The notes beneath the pieces were generated by a model, which saw only the letters and a program-made list of their open reading frames with translations, made no database searches and was not told where the DNA came from. From positions 1 to 64,000 of the IMG/VR virus record IMGVR_UViG_3300008448_000040: a stretch of DNA of 64,000 nucleotides, one strand, 5' to 3'. This DNA comes from a virus. The translations under genes were made by a program, and so were the position numbers. This document shows positions 49,948 to 57,161 of this stretch, one piece after another. Each line of letters begins with the position of its first letter. Position 1 is the first letter of the stretch.

Positions 49948-50135
49948 TACTCTGCTCCTAGTAGGATTAATTCGATCTTTTTCATCTGATCAGCATTGAT
50001 ACGAAGGAAGTTGGTCTTCTTGCCCAGCGTTAGAATTTGAATGTCAAATCCGTACGGAAAGTTCTCATCTGTCAGCGGAATCGGAGCAACCTGAAATAAT
50101 TGCTGCTCAATGTAATTCTGTTCAGCTAGCGTCAT
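49947..50135 (-). CDS. Small hypothetical protein
   Basis: 62 residues: TLAEQNYIEQQLFQVAPIPL, then PYGFDIQILTLGKKTNFLRI and a helix ADQMKKIELILL. Overlaps the next start by 1 bp. Confidence 0.52.
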   Translation of the reverse strand: MTLAEQNYIEQQLFQVAPIPLTDENFPYGFDIQILTLGKKTNFLRINADQMKKIELILLGAE

Positions 50136-50144
50136 AGTATCCTC

Positions 50145-50306
50145 TTAGTAAGCAATAGTGTGAACTGGCTCGAGCTTGCTGATATAGAAGATCTTGCCGT
50201 TTGAAAGCATGCGTGCAGTACGCGATGAGTTCTTCATGTAATCATTGCCGTTTAGATGAAACAAGCGGCCGATTCGAATGTACGAGAATTCTACTGCTGG
50301 ATTCAT
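50145..50306 (-). CDS. Small hypothetical protein
   Basis: 53 residues: PAVEFSYIRIGRLFHLNGND, then SSRTARMLSNGKIFYISKLE, a small beta-rich protein. Overlaps the upstream stop by 4 bp. Confidence 0.5.
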   Translation of the reverse strand: MNPAVEFSYIRIGRLFHLNGNDYMKNSSRTARMLSNGKIFYISKLEPVHTIAY

Positions 50307-50482
50307 ACACGCTCCATGTCAATCACAAAATCAACCAGCTCGGCGAACAAATCATATGCCTCGCCAAACGAAAGACCCTCATCAACCATCCTATCAAGAA
50401 TGATTTCCATGTACTCAAACCCCATGTCCTTGGGCATCGACAAGTACGTGCGAACTGGCTCGTAGTAAGTGCTTATTACCAT
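50303..50482 (-). CDS. Small hypothetical protein, first gene of operon
   Basis: 59 residues from the ATG at 50482, chosen for GGAG 9 bp upstream (an in-frame ATG at 50500 lacks one). MVISTYYEPVRTYLSMPKDM, then GLSFGEAYDLFAELVDFVID. A TGTTGACC promoter lies 34 bp upstream. Confidence 0.55.
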   Translation of the reverse strand: MVISTYYEPVRTYLSMPKDMGFEYMEIILDRMVDEGLSFGEAYDLFAELVDFVIDMERV

Positions 50483-50515
50483 TTTTGTATCTCCATTCAT
50501 CGTTTCAGTACCCCC

Positions 50516-50544
50516 ACTATCGCGAAACGATGAAATTAGGTCAA
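50516..50544 (-). promoter_or_regulatory. Early promoter
   Basis: TTGACC, 17 bp, GATAGT on the minus strand in TGTTGACCTAATTTC; 14 bases around the -35 are identical to the promoters at 52618 and 54287. Confidence 0.75.
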
Positions 50545-50549
50545 CAACG

Positions 50550-50571
50550 AAAAGCCCGCAGAAATGCAGGC
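50550..50571 (-). terminator. Terminator just upstream of the 50.5 kb promoter
   Basis: GCCTGCA-TTTC-TGCGGGC (7 bp with one G-T) followed by TTTT on the minus strand. It ends the 50629 operon; the next promoter begins 6 bp later. The gap 50572-50628 is AT-rich with no gene. Confidence 0.65.
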
Positions 50572-50628
50572 TGTTGAATTAATTAATTTGAAATAGTAAA
50601 ATGCTAACTTTTTTACTGCTGCGGGACG

Positions 50629-50868
50629 TTAATGCAGCTGCAAATCATCAGTTGCTTGAAAGATAGGAATTGAGTCTCTCGTCTTGTGAATATGATCAGT
50701 GATTTTGATGAAATCTTCATCTGGCAAGACTGTCTTGTAAATCATCATTCCAAGCTGAATAGCACTTGCTGCCACAATAAGAGGATCTTTAGTCTCCTCT
50801 ACCAACTCAGTAGATAGATTGGTAAACCTAGTAAATGTTTTTAGCATTGCTTCATCAGCTTTAGACAT
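50629..50868 (-). CDS. Small helical hypothetical protein
   Basis: 79 residues from the ATG at 50868, preceded by AAGGA at 8 bp; earlier in-frame starts overlap the upstream gene more. SKADEAMLKTFTRFTNLSTE, then DPLIVAASAIQLGMMIYKTV. It recurs in T4-like marine phages as I recall; function unknown. Confidence 0.57.
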   Translation of the reverse strand: MSKADEAMLKTFTRFTNLSTELVEETKDPLIVAASAIQLGMMIYKTVLPDEDFIKITDHIHKTRDSIPIFQATDDLQLH

Positions 50869-51097
50869 TTGTTTCATCCTTGTAATTAACGAGCGTAGCA
50901 AAACACTCAAAGTCACCCCACGTCATAGAGAACGATTGCCTAGTACCATTCTTCTCAATAATGCAATCAAACCCCTCAGTGTTAGACCATTCCGTCACTT
51001 CCATAAAACAATCTTCACCAGAGAAAAAACAATATGGCTTGATCCGCTGAGACTTGGCCAACCTTCTATACTTTTCAATCACAACTCTCTCCTTCAC
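50861..51097 (-). CDS. Small hypothetical protein
   Basis: 78 residues: KERVVIEKYRRLAKSQRIKP, then CFFSGEDCFMEVTEWSNTEG and SFSMTWGDFECFATLVNYKD, an alpha/beta pattern. Overlaps both neighbours. Confidence 0.55.
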   Translation of the reverse strand: MKERVVIEKYRRLAKSQRIKPYCFFSGEDCFMEVTEWSNTEGFDCIIEKNGTRQSFSMTWGDFECFATLVNYKDETNV

Positions 51098-51305
51098 TTG
51101 GATTCAATACATCTGGAGGCACACTAATGTTAAAATGCCTAAAGATCGCTGCCTTGTCATGCTTCGATCTACAAAAAGAAGCACACTCTAAACAAACAAG
51201 ATATAAGAACTTCTCGTTGTACACTTCTATCCACTTGTCAGTCGATACCCCATGCGGCACTAACCTCTTCGCCTCAAGCGATATCCTCTTTGCTATCGTT
51301 TCCAT
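51075..51305 (-). CDS. Paralogous small protein family, copy C
   Basis: 76 residues. NEKFLYLVCLECASFCRSKH, then DKAAIFRHFNISVPPD matches copies A and B (F-x-x-L-x-x-x-E-C-A-S-x-x-x...I-x-x-H-F-x-I/V). Overlaps the gene at 51274 by 32 bp and the downstream gene by 23 bp. Confidence 0.58.
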   Translation of the reverse strand: METIAKRISLEAKRLVPHGVSTDKWIEVYNEKFLYLVCLECASFCRSKHDKAAIFRHFNISVPPDVLNPSEGESCD

Positions 51306-51534
51306 GTATAAAGTACCCCTCTATCCTCCTAGCAGCTCCAGCACTAGTCATCTGCGTATTGGTTCCCTCATTACATATCTGCACACACTTCGCAATAATC
51401 AACCACGCAAATAGTTCCAACTCATAATCATAATTACACGACCAATCAACACCACCCCCAGAAGGTCCCCAAGGCTCATCCATCCACAAATTGAACCCAG
51501 CCTCCTCCACAAAAGATAATATCCGCTCGTTCAT
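51274..51534 (-). CDS. Paralogous small protein family, copy D (longer)
   Basis: 86 residues from the ATG at 51534, which overlaps the upstream stop. FVEEAGFNLWMDEPWGPSGG precedes the family core LELFAWLIIAKCVQICNEGT and AARRIEGYFIHG. The N-terminal extension is Trp/Gly-rich. Confidence 0.55.
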   Translation of the reverse strand: MNERILSFVEEAGFNLWMDEPWGPSGGGVDWSCNYDYELELFAWLIIAKCVQICNEGTNTQMTSAGAARRIEGYFIHGNDSKEDIA

Positions 51535-51641
51535 CGTGCAATCGCAATCAAACAAAATACAAAGAACCCAACATACAAACAGAACTTACTCAAGAACGGA
51601 AAGAACTTGACTGGCGGATGATTAACGATCTTCGTTTCCAT
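51531..51641 (-). CDS. Tiny membrane peptide
   Basis: 36 residues: METKIVNHPPVKFFPFLSKF then CLYVGFFVFCLIAIAR, one membrane helix. A clear AGGAG 6 bp before the ATG, and an ATGA overlap with the gene below support it. Confidence 0.55.
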   Translation of the reverse strand: METKIVNHPPVKFFPFLSKFCLYVGFFVFCLIAIAR

Positions 51642-51846
51642 ATCTGACTCCTGTATATTTGTAAAATTTACGCAATGCCTTACCATACTCAAGGTCTAAT
51701 TCTAAGACAACATCCCCGACAAAACTCTCACCACTTTCGAGTACATTGATCTCATAAATTGAATACTTCCTCGTTCTACAATCATATCCGAGCGTTGGTG
51801 ATAACCACATATCTGCCTCTTCCTCCATAATGACATCAGAACTCAC
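51622..51846 (-). CDS. Small hypothetical protein
   Basis: 74 residues from a GTG at 51846 (AGGA 8 bp upstream); the first ATG is at 51828. ADMWLSPTLGYDCRTRKYSI, then GDVVLELDLEYGKALRKFYK. It overlaps the gene above by 11 bp. Confidence 0.52.
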   Translation of the reverse strand: MSSDVIMEEEADMWLSPTLGYDCRTRKYSIYEINVLESGESFVGDVVLELDLEYGKALRKFYKYTGVRYGNEDR

Positions 51847-52054
51847 CTAACTTTCCTGCTAGCATCTTGACAGCACGACTAGCAGATTCGTTTGCACTAG
51901 CATGAGCATAATCATTCGACAGCGAATTAAACCCATCAAAAAATACCCACTCACCAGATTCATTCTTCGTCTCAACAACGATATCATACTGCTTGTCAAA
52001 AGGACTCCCATCATGAACAATCCTCACATTACCAAAATCTTGAGCAACATACAT
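51836..52054 (-). CDS. Small hypothetical protein
   Basis: 72 residues: MYVAQDFGNVRIVHDGSPFD, then YDIVVETKNESGEWVFFDGF and a helical Ala/Ser-rich end. A beta-strand-rich small domain. It begins 1 bp inside the upstream stop. Confidence 0.55.
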   Translation of the reverse strand: MYVAQDFGNVRIVHDGSPFDKQYDIVVETKNESGEWVFFDGFNSLSNDYAHASANESASRAVKMLAGKLGEF

Positions 52055-52239
52055 TATTTGATCCTCCTACGCGATGGCATTGCGAACATACTATCCTCTG
52101 GAATACCACGCTTAGCAATCGCACCAAGCAACGCATACGATCCACCAAACGCTTGATAAGGATTACGCTTCACCTTCTTCTCTGGATATACTGTAACAGT
52201 AATACCCTCTGCATTGACATAAGAACCAATCGGCTTCAT
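52054..52239 (-). CDS. Small basic hypothetical protein
   Basis: 61 residues: KPIGSYVNAEGITVTVYPEK, then NPYQAFGGSYALLGAIAKRG and a basic end SRRRIK. Overlaps its upstream neighbour by 4 bp. Confidence 0.53.
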   Translation of the reverse strand: MKPIGSYVNAEGITVTVYPEKKVKRNPYQAFGGSYALLGAIAKRGIPEDSMFAMPSRRRIK

Positions 52240-52589
52240 ACGTACCCCATCTTCTTTAGATAACCAAACGGAAGACCATTAACGAACTCGAAACTCTCGA
52301 TTTCATTTTCAAAATTTTCTGCTCGCAAGAACCAACCTACAATAGCCTTACGATTAGAACAATCATGCATCAGATTGTCAATGCGATCTTCAAATTCTTC
52401 TGCAGCCATCTTGAAACCTTCTTCTTCATCCTCAATAGCACGATTAAGATCAGCTAGCATGCTATCCCACAACGCTTGCTTCTGCTCAGGATTGAATGCT
52501 GCAAATGTAGCCCAGAAACCACTGTCCGGACGAAACCCATACGCGTCCTTGTGCAAATCGCTAATGACGTTCTCATCGAATGTGTACAT
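52236..52589 (-). CDS. Hypothetical protein, first gene of operon
   Basis: 117 residues, acidic and helical: MYTFDENVISDLHKDAYGFR, PEQKQALWDSMLADLNRAIE and FEDRIDNLMHDCSNRKAIVG. Ribosome site GAGGAG precedes the ATG, with the promoter 29 bp upstream. It recurs in marine T4-like phages as I recall; no function. Confidence 0.6.
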   Translation of the reverse strand: MYTFDENVISDLHKDAYGFRPDSGFWATFAAFNPEQKQALWDSMLADLNRAIEDEEEGFKMAAEEFEDRIDNLMHDCSNRKAIVGWFLRAENFENEIESFEFVNGLPFGYLKKMGYV

Positions 52590-52617
52590 ATCAACTCCTC
52601 ATCAATTCAGTAAGGCA

Positions 52618-52646
52618 AGTATGAGGGTATTTCGAAATTAGGTCAA
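52618..52646 (-). promoter_or_regulatory. Early promoter
   Basis: TTGACC, 17 bp, CATACT on the minus strand in TGTTGACCTAATTTCG. It lies in the 61 bp gap 52590-52650 and reads into the operon down to 50629. Confidence 0.75.
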
Positions 52647-52650
52647 CATG

Positions 52651-53043
52651 CTAAACATCGCATTCTACGCGGTATTCCAGTTCTTTTTCAAATAATTCTG
52701 CTAACCAATCAGTAAGATCTTGTGTTTCTAAAATAGCAAATATATGATCGGTCGTGAGCTCACAGAGCGGAACCCACGTAAGTGGCTTCTTACCATCCTT
52801 GCCTCGGGTGCCCCACGCAAATCCTTGCCGTATATCTTCGAAGGGATCATCTACAGTGAGCGAGAACTCAGTGTACGGAGCATCATCATGAATTATACGT
52901 CTTGTATAGTCGAGACCACCATCAACCATGTACTCTCTACCATTCTTATCAGTGTATACTTTATAGTCATGTCTATGATAAGATTGCAGAACAGTACCAT
53001 CTGGAGTGATGATTCTGTTACAAACGAGTTGTGGATTAGCCAT
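52651..53043 (-). CDS. Conserved phage protein of unknown function
   Basis: 130 residues: ANPQLVCNRIITPDGTVLQS, then HRHDYKVYTDKNGREYMVDG and FAWGTRGKDGKKPLTWVPLC. This pattern (C-N-R-x-I-T-P-D-G-T-x-L-Q-S...H-D-Y-x-x-Y...Y-M-V-D-G-G) is familiar from many large phages, but no function is known to me. Confidence 0.68.
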   Translation of the reverse strand: MANPQLVCNRIITPDGTVLQSYHRHDYKVYTDKNGREYMVDGGLDYTRRIIHDDAPYTEFSLTVDDPFEDIRQGFAWGTRGKDGKKPLTWVPLCELTTDHIFAILETQDLTDWLAELFEKELEYRVECDV

Positions 53044-53209
53044 AGTATTTTACTCTCACATTGGTTATATCTTCACAAGTTAGATAGTAGGCAACAGTCT
53101 GTTCTGTTGTCTTTTTATCCAAAGTTCTAAGATAGTCTTCGTATTTTACTTTACCGCCATACAACAAACGAGTAAAGTAAATACAAAACTTATACCCTCC
53201 GTTCTTCAT
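53036..53209 (-). CDS. Small hypothetical protein
   Basis: 57 residues: NGGYKFCIYFTRLLYGGKVK, then YEDYLRTLDKKTTEQTVAYY. The end overlaps the next start by 8 bp. The short gap before it holds a ribosome site (AGGAG) after the AAA gene. Confidence 0.55.
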   Translation of the reverse strand: MKNGGYKFCIYFTRLLYGGKVKYEDYLRTLDKKTTEQTVAYYLTCEDITNVRVKYYG

Positions 53210-53218
53210 ACAAACTCC

Positions 53219-54097
53219 TTAGTTGACCAACATATACTTAGCAAGTTGCTCCCAGTCCTTATCACCAGCCTGACGAATCTTAGCTACATTGATAAGAGTA
53301 CGCAGGTTGATCTCACGAGCCTCGTTACGATTAGTCTTCAGAAACTCAAACGCCTCGAACTTCATTACAGAAGGAACATTAGGCAAGAAGTTATCACGAT
53401 TGACAATAAACTCCATACGATCGATCTTCTGATCAACAGTCATCGATAAGTCTACACACATCGAACGACTACGAATAGCCTGATTGATCTTATCCTGAGT
53501 CAAGTTAGATACAAAGATCACACCACCAGTAAACTGGAACATAGACGGAATGTTATCGTCCGAGAAGCTAGTGTTCCAAGTAATATAACGCTTGTCGTAC
53601 GAGTCAAGAGCACCCTTCAGAAGGTTCAACGCATCTGGATCCTTCAGAATAGAATCACAATCGTCAAACACAACAGTAGCATTCCTGTGCTCATACAACA
53701 ACTTGAACAAACCCTTAGGTGTAGAGTATCCCTTGATCACAACGAACATAGTCTCGTCAGTCTCAACAGAACCGATATCTACATCCGCAATAAGATCCGT
53801 CACATTACGAAGACCAGCGCGCTCCAAAGAATCAATAACAGTGTGAGTCTTACCTAGACCACCTTCACCAGTAATCACAACCGATGGAGTAATACGCTTA
53901 GCGATCATGTCGACGATCTTACCGACGAACTCAAAACGTTGATTGATAGGAAACTCAACAGCCTTGTTGTCAACCGCAGGCTCGTCAACATATCCATCGA
54001 TCTTCTGCTTCAAGTAATACTTAGACTTGGAACGAGCAACCTCGATACCAGCAGAGTTATAAGCAACAAATACACCACCTAAGTTCTTGATTTCCAT
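53219..54097 (-). CDS. AAA+ ATPase
   Basis: 292 residues from the ATG at 54097, chosen because the upstream gene ends one base before it; the frame stays open to 54148. GEGGLGKTHTV (about 77-87) is Walker A, VVFDDCDSIL (about 142-151) Walker B, and FVSNLTQDKINQAIRSRSMC (about 205-224) holds sensor 1 and the arginine finger. The N-terminal 60 residues (FVAYNSAGIEVARSKSKYYL) are a separate small domain. Such P-loop proteins occur in T4-like phages; target unknown. T4 gp44-type clamp loader is excluded by the domain order. Confidence 0.78.
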   Translation of the reverse strand: MEIKNLGGVFVAYNSAGIEVARSKSKYYLKQKIDGYVDEPAVDNKAVEFPINQRFEFVGKIVDMIAKRITPSVVITGEGGLGKTHTVIDSLERAGLRNVTDLIADVDIGSVETDETMFVVIKGYSTPKGLFKLLYEHRNATVVFDDCDSILKDPDALNLLKGALDSYDKRYITWNTSFSDDNIPSMFQFTGGVIFVSNLTQDKINQAIRSRSMCVDLSMTVDQKIDRMEFIVNRDNFLPNVPSVMKFEAFEFLKTNRNEAREINLRTLINVAKIRQAGDKDWEQLAKYMLVN

Positions 54098-54098
54098 G

Positions 54099-54263
54099 TT
54101 ATTGCATCCCATAGTAAGTAGCATCCATATCGTACGAGTAAGATGCATATCGCATCATCTCTTCGTTAGCACACAATGCATCAACATACTCATTATACAC
54201 AATCTCAGCCTGCTCGTCAATAGCAAGCTGAGCTAGGTCTCTTAACAAAGTATTAACATCCAT
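54099..54263 (-). CDS. Small acidic hypothetical protein
   Basis: 54 residues: DVNTLLRDLAQLAIDEQAEI, then YNEYVDALCANEEMMRYASY. Ribosome site GGGAGG 5 bp before ATG, and a consensus promoter 24 bp upstream. First gene of the AAA ATPase operon. Confidence 0.62.
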   Translation of the reverse strand: MDVNTLLRDLAQLAIDEQAEIVYNEYVDALCANEEMMRYASYSYDMDATYYGMQ

Positions 54264-54286
54264 GATTCCTCCCAAACAATAAGGAG

Positions 54287-54315
54287 ATTATATTGGAGCG
54301 TGGAAATTAGGTCAA
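54287..54315 (-). promoter_or_regulatory. Strong early promoter
   Basis: TTGACC, exactly 17 bp, TATAAT on the minus strand, 11 of 12 consensus positions. Context TGTTGACCTAATTTCCACG. The 81 bp gap 54264-54344 holds nothing else. Confidence 0.88.
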
Positions 54316-54344
54316 CAAAAAAGTTCTTCTGTAAAATCAAGGAG

Positions 54345-54695
54345 TTAGTCGCAATCGAACCAAATATCTCTGCCTGATCTCTTAGATCTCAGGTCTTCCT
54401 CATAGTAATCTGGAGCGATTGGTTCACCCATATCTTCCTCTGTGGGCATTTCGATTGTGGAGTCGTTCTTGATTAGCCTAGCGGCATTGGCGATGTGGGA
54501 TAGTTTCCACTTGTGAGTCTCTGCTGCTTCAGTCTTGTAGTACGCAGCAACAGAGATTGATTTGTTTATCTTGTCAAGATCAGAGTGCTCTCTGACGTTC
54601 GCACAGCTCCTACTACAAAACAATCCTGGTTTTGTATGCTGTGCATTGCAGCGAGGACACTGCTTGCTAGAAATAATCTTCTTCGGGCGGCCCAT
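54345..54695 (-). CDS. Zinc-ribbon protein with AT-hook-like start
   Basis: 116 residues. GRPKK at residues 2-6 is AT-hook-like. CPRCNAQHTKPGLFCSRSCA (13-32) is a C-x2-C...C-x3-C zinc ribbon, as found at the front of phage HNH-type endonucleases; no HNH motif follows. The rest is helical and acidic. It probably binds DNA, perhaps as the stand-alone remnant of a homing nuclease. Overlaps the next gene by 29 bp. Confidence 0.6.
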   Translation of the reverse strand: MGRPKKIISSKQCPRCNAQHTKPGLFCSRSCANVREHSDLDKINKSISVAAYYKTEAAETHKWKLSHIANAARLIKNDSTIEMPTEEDMGEPIAPDYYEEDLRSKRSGRDIWFDCD

Positions 54696-54894
54696 TGAAA
54701 TACTTCTTAGCTTTATCTACAGCTTCTTCTAGAGTAACGGCAAGAACTTTAACATAAGCTACTCCATTGTTGATGTACATATCAAAAGGAACTTCACCCT
54801 GAAACGAGAATCCTTCTGGAACCTTCACAACAACTTCCCACTCTTTAAGATTCTTTATTCTGGTTATAACTTTGTCGATGTCTTGCCTATTCAT
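54667..54894 (-). CDS. Small hypothetical protein
   Basis: 75 residues from the ATG at 54894 (GGAG 6 bp before; a GTG at 54900 is also open). KVITRIKNLKEWEVVVKVPE, then DMYINNGVAYVKVLAVTLEE. A small alpha/beta domain. It is coupled to the upstream oxygenase. Confidence 0.57.
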   Translation of the reverse strand: MNRQDIDKVITRIKNLKEWEVVVKVPEGFSFQGEVPFDMYINNGVAYVKVLAVTLEEAVDKAKKYFNGPPEEDYF

Positions 54895-54896
54895 GA

Positions 54897-55454
54897 TCAC
54901 TCCATTTGGTCAAAGTTTCTTGTAAACCACATTGCGAGAGTAAATCTTGTACCACTCATGATCTCCTTGACACCATGCTTCATGTCCGAAGGAAATACTG
55001 CGAGAGATCCTACCTCTGGTTTTACTTCATAACCAGACTCAAAAAAAGTCTCTCCACCAAAGTAATTGGTATTAAGATAAAGTACGCAGCTGAAGTGTCT
55101 GTTTTTTAAGTAACTATCTCTGGGATCATTTTTACCCATACCATTATCAACATGGAGATCCATCCTCCTACCTTCAACCCACATCACAAGATCTGTGTAG
55201 TGGGGATAGACTGGCTCATTAGCATATAAACAAACCCTTTGACCTATTGCATATCTGACTTTGTCTAACTGCTTTTTGATGTGAGCATCGACGTCTTGAT
55301 ATCCAACCGAATCATTTTCATGCCAAGGAAAATTGTTTAAGTTTCTGTCCTTAGGTGTAGAAACTTTGTCTAAAATGTAGTTCATTAACGAATCACATTG
55401 TATGTCGTCAAGTACATTATGGTAAGTTTTCATTTCGTTATAGTTCCTATACAT
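54897..55454 (-). CDS. Prolyl-4-hydroxylase-like 2OG-Fe(II) oxygenase
   Basis: A 185-residue protein. MDLHVDNGMGKND holds H-x-D, FSCVLYLNTNYFGGETFFES is the strand before the metal site, and SDMKHGVKEIMSGTRFTLAM supplies the distal His and the 2OG-binding Arg (G-T-R). All metal and cofactor ligands are present. These enzymes are common in T4-like marine phages and may hydroxylate protein or nucleic acid; substrate unknown. It lies 2 bp from a second oxygenase. Confidence 0.83.
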   Translation of the reverse strand: MYRNYNEMKTYHNVLDDIQCDSLMNYILDKVSTPKDRNLNNFPWHENDSVGYQDVDAHIKKQLDKVRYAIGQRVCLYANEPVYPHYTDLVMWVEGRRMDLHVDNGMGKNDPRDSYLKNRHFSCVLYLNTNYFGGETFFESGYEVKPEVGSLAVFPSDMKHGVKEIMSGTRFTLAMWFTRNFDQME

Positions 55455-55456
55455 AA

Positions 55457-56113
55457 TTAAAGTTCATCAGCCTGCATTCTTTTCATAACAGCATGAGCTG
55501 ATTTTCTAATAATATCAAGCTCAGTTTTATCTTCAGTATGAAAATGAAACCAGCTAGTAACAATAGTTTTGTATTGTGTGTTGGAAATGTTTCCTCTATG
55601 AGTGAACATCCATTCAGCAGGAGCAATCAGAGTCAATCCTCTTTCTGGCTTAATTTTTATTTTTTGATACATGAACTCTGTTTCACCACAGTCATCAATA
55701 TCATTCAAATAGGTTATCCAAAAAAAAGCTCTTAGCAAATTAGGTAATGTGATAGTAGAACGCTCACAGTGCCAAGCAGGATAACCTCCTCCAGGAGGGT
55801 ACCGCTGAATGTTAACACTTTCCATGTGAGCTATACCACAAATATTCTCTAAACACCTTGTCTCTTTTATGTAAGTATCCATACATGGAGTTACAATATT
55901 CTGCATGTAGTTGTTGAATACATCTGGATCAAGTAACGGTAAATCAAAGCTGTGTTTTACATCTTTATTGACAATAAAATGAGAAGTTTTTCCTTCCTCT
56001 GCCATATGAGTGTGTTCGTTATAATAAAGAGTAATATCTTCAATTATATCTAATCTCTCAGTGTAATATGCTTTAATAAAATCTTGCGATTCATTTATTT
56101 CATGTGGCCTCAT
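55457..56113 (-). CDS. 2OG-Fe(II) oxygenase-like protein with H-x-E
   Basis: A 218-residue protein. GGYPAWHCERSTITL places H-x-E where H-x-D is usual. ITYLNDIDDCGETEFMYQKI is the family strand pattern, and LIAPAEWMFTHRGNISNTQY holds the distal His and Arg. Related proteins lie near tail or surface genes of T4-like phages. The Glu in the facial triad is unusual but fits some halogenase/oxygenase variants. A clear ribosome site (GGGAGA) precedes the ATG. Confidence 0.72.
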   Translation of the reverse strand: MRPHEINESQDFIKAYYTERLDIIEDITLYYNEHTHMAEEGKTSHFIVNKDVKHSFDLPLLDPDVFNNYMQNIVTPCMDTYIKETRCLENICGIAHMESVNIQRYPPGGGYPAWHCERSTITLPNLLRAFFWITYLNDIDDCGETEFMYQKIKIKPERGLTLIAPAEWMFTHRGNISNTQYKTIVTSWFHFHTEDKTELDIIRKSAHAVMKRMQADEL

Positions 56114-56123
56114 GTTTCTCCCA

Positions 56124-56158
56124 ATAAAAAAACCCTGCCACTGTATTTAGTGGCAGGG
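56124..56158 (-). terminator. Rho-independent terminator
   Basis: CCCTGCCACT / AGTGGCAGGG, a 10 bp perfect stem with a 6-base loop, followed by TTTTTTTATTGG on the minus strand. It ends the transcript of the 56174 gene before the oxygenase genes. Confidence 0.92.
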
Positions 56159-56173
56159 AACAAGCTCTATGTG

Positions 56174-56686
56174 TTAGCGCTTGAAGACTCGTGAAACATA
56201 GTAATATGCATTTGCATATGTAATGTTAAGATCAGAAGCAATCATCTGAGCGATCTCTCCATTGGTCTTGTCCTTGTTTGCATCAAAGATAGCCTTAGCA
56301 CGATCCTTTTTGTCATTAGACTTAGTAGACTTGATAGCCTTAACTCTGGTCGTGGATGTAGATGATGCTACCTCATCTGGATTGAACACATAAGGCATAG
56401 TCTTCTTGATCTTCTCGAGCTTAGAGTCAGCGACTGCAATAGCTTCAGGACGATCGTAATCAGGTTGAATTATTGCTTGCTCAACAAGCGCTTTGGCAAT
56501 AATACGAGCAGAAGCGAGATCATACTGATCACTACCGCCAAGATCAGAGATGATAGAGTTAGCATAAGATAACGGATCTGAGGATAGTCCAATATCTTCA
56601 CCAACTTGTTGAATAGCTTTGACAACTGAATCAGTCTTGATACCATATTGTTTGAGTACTTGCTTACCATTGATCACAGCAGACAT
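56174..56686 (-). CDS. Probable DNA-binding protein with C-terminal HTH-like region
   Basis: 170 residues from the ATG at 56686 (GGAG 7 bp upstream). The middle is helical; a Ser/Thr/Lys-rich linker (about 110-130) leads to AKAIFDANKDKTNGEIAQMI and ASDLNITYANAYYYVSRVFK, a helix-turn-helix-like end found in several phage proteins. It is its own transcription unit with promoter and terminator, as expected of an abundant early regulator. Function inferred. Confidence 0.6.
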   Translation of the reverse strand: MSAVINGKQVLKQYGIKTDSVVKAIQQVGEDIGLSSDPLSYANSIISDLGGSDQYDLASARIIAKALVEQAIIQPDYDRPEAIAVADSKLEKIKKTMPYVFNPDEVASSTSTTRVKAIKSTKSNDKKDRAKAIFDANKDKTNGEIAQMIASDLNITYANAYYYVSRVFKR

Positions 56687-56728
56687 ATATTTCTCCATAA
56701 TAAAATATTAACTAAGTACAACAATGTT

Positions 56729-56757
56729 ATAGTAAGTTATTTGGAAAAATAAGTCAA
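56729..56757 (-). promoter_or_regulatory. Early promoter of the 56174 gene
   Basis: TTGACT, 17 bp, TACTAT on the minus strand, in TGTTGACTTATTTTTC. It is 43 bp upstream of the start codon in the 88 bp gap 56687-56774. Confidence 0.6.
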
Positions 56758-56774
56758 CACCCTGGTTTCATGCG

Positions 56775-57161
56775 CTATTTGATGAACATCATCATCAGTC
56801 CTGGAACAACTTTGCCAAAGTTTTCTGATGTTTTTTTGAAGAAATCACGATCTGCATCATAATTATCATTGGAACGTACTGCATCAAAACGAGGAATACC
56901 ACCTTGCACGGACTGACTCATGTGAACAGAGTTATCGACTTTCGCGCCAGGAGAATTGACAATCATTGTACCAATCGTAATGTTATCACCACTGACGATT
57001 GGACCACCTCGAGGTCTAGGAGTATTTGATGTTGATCTAACTATCTTATGCTCAACAATAACATCTTCCATGTAAACAGAACCTTGTTCTTGTTTAGTGG
57101 ATGCACAACCAACAACACTAGTTATTGTCAAAAATGTTAATGCAGCTCTCAATGTATTCAC
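56775..57161 (-). CDS. Lipoprotein of unknown function
   Basis: 128 residues. MNTLRAALTFLTITSVVGCA is a signal peptide with lipobox SVVGC (Cys19). The mature part is polar (VSGDNITIGTMIVNSPGAKV) and ends DFFKKTSENFGKVVPG then a hydrophobic tail. The signal-peptide codons overlap the last 44 bp of the exonuclease gene in another frame. Outer-membrane or spanin-type roles are possible. Confidence 0.65.
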   Translation of the reverse strand: MNTLRAALTFLTITSVVGCASTKQEQGSVYMEDVIVEHKIVRSTSNTPRPRGGPIVSGDNITIGTMIVNSPGAKVDNSVHMSQSVQGGIPRFDAVRSNDNYDADRDFFKKTSENFGKVVPGLMMMFIK

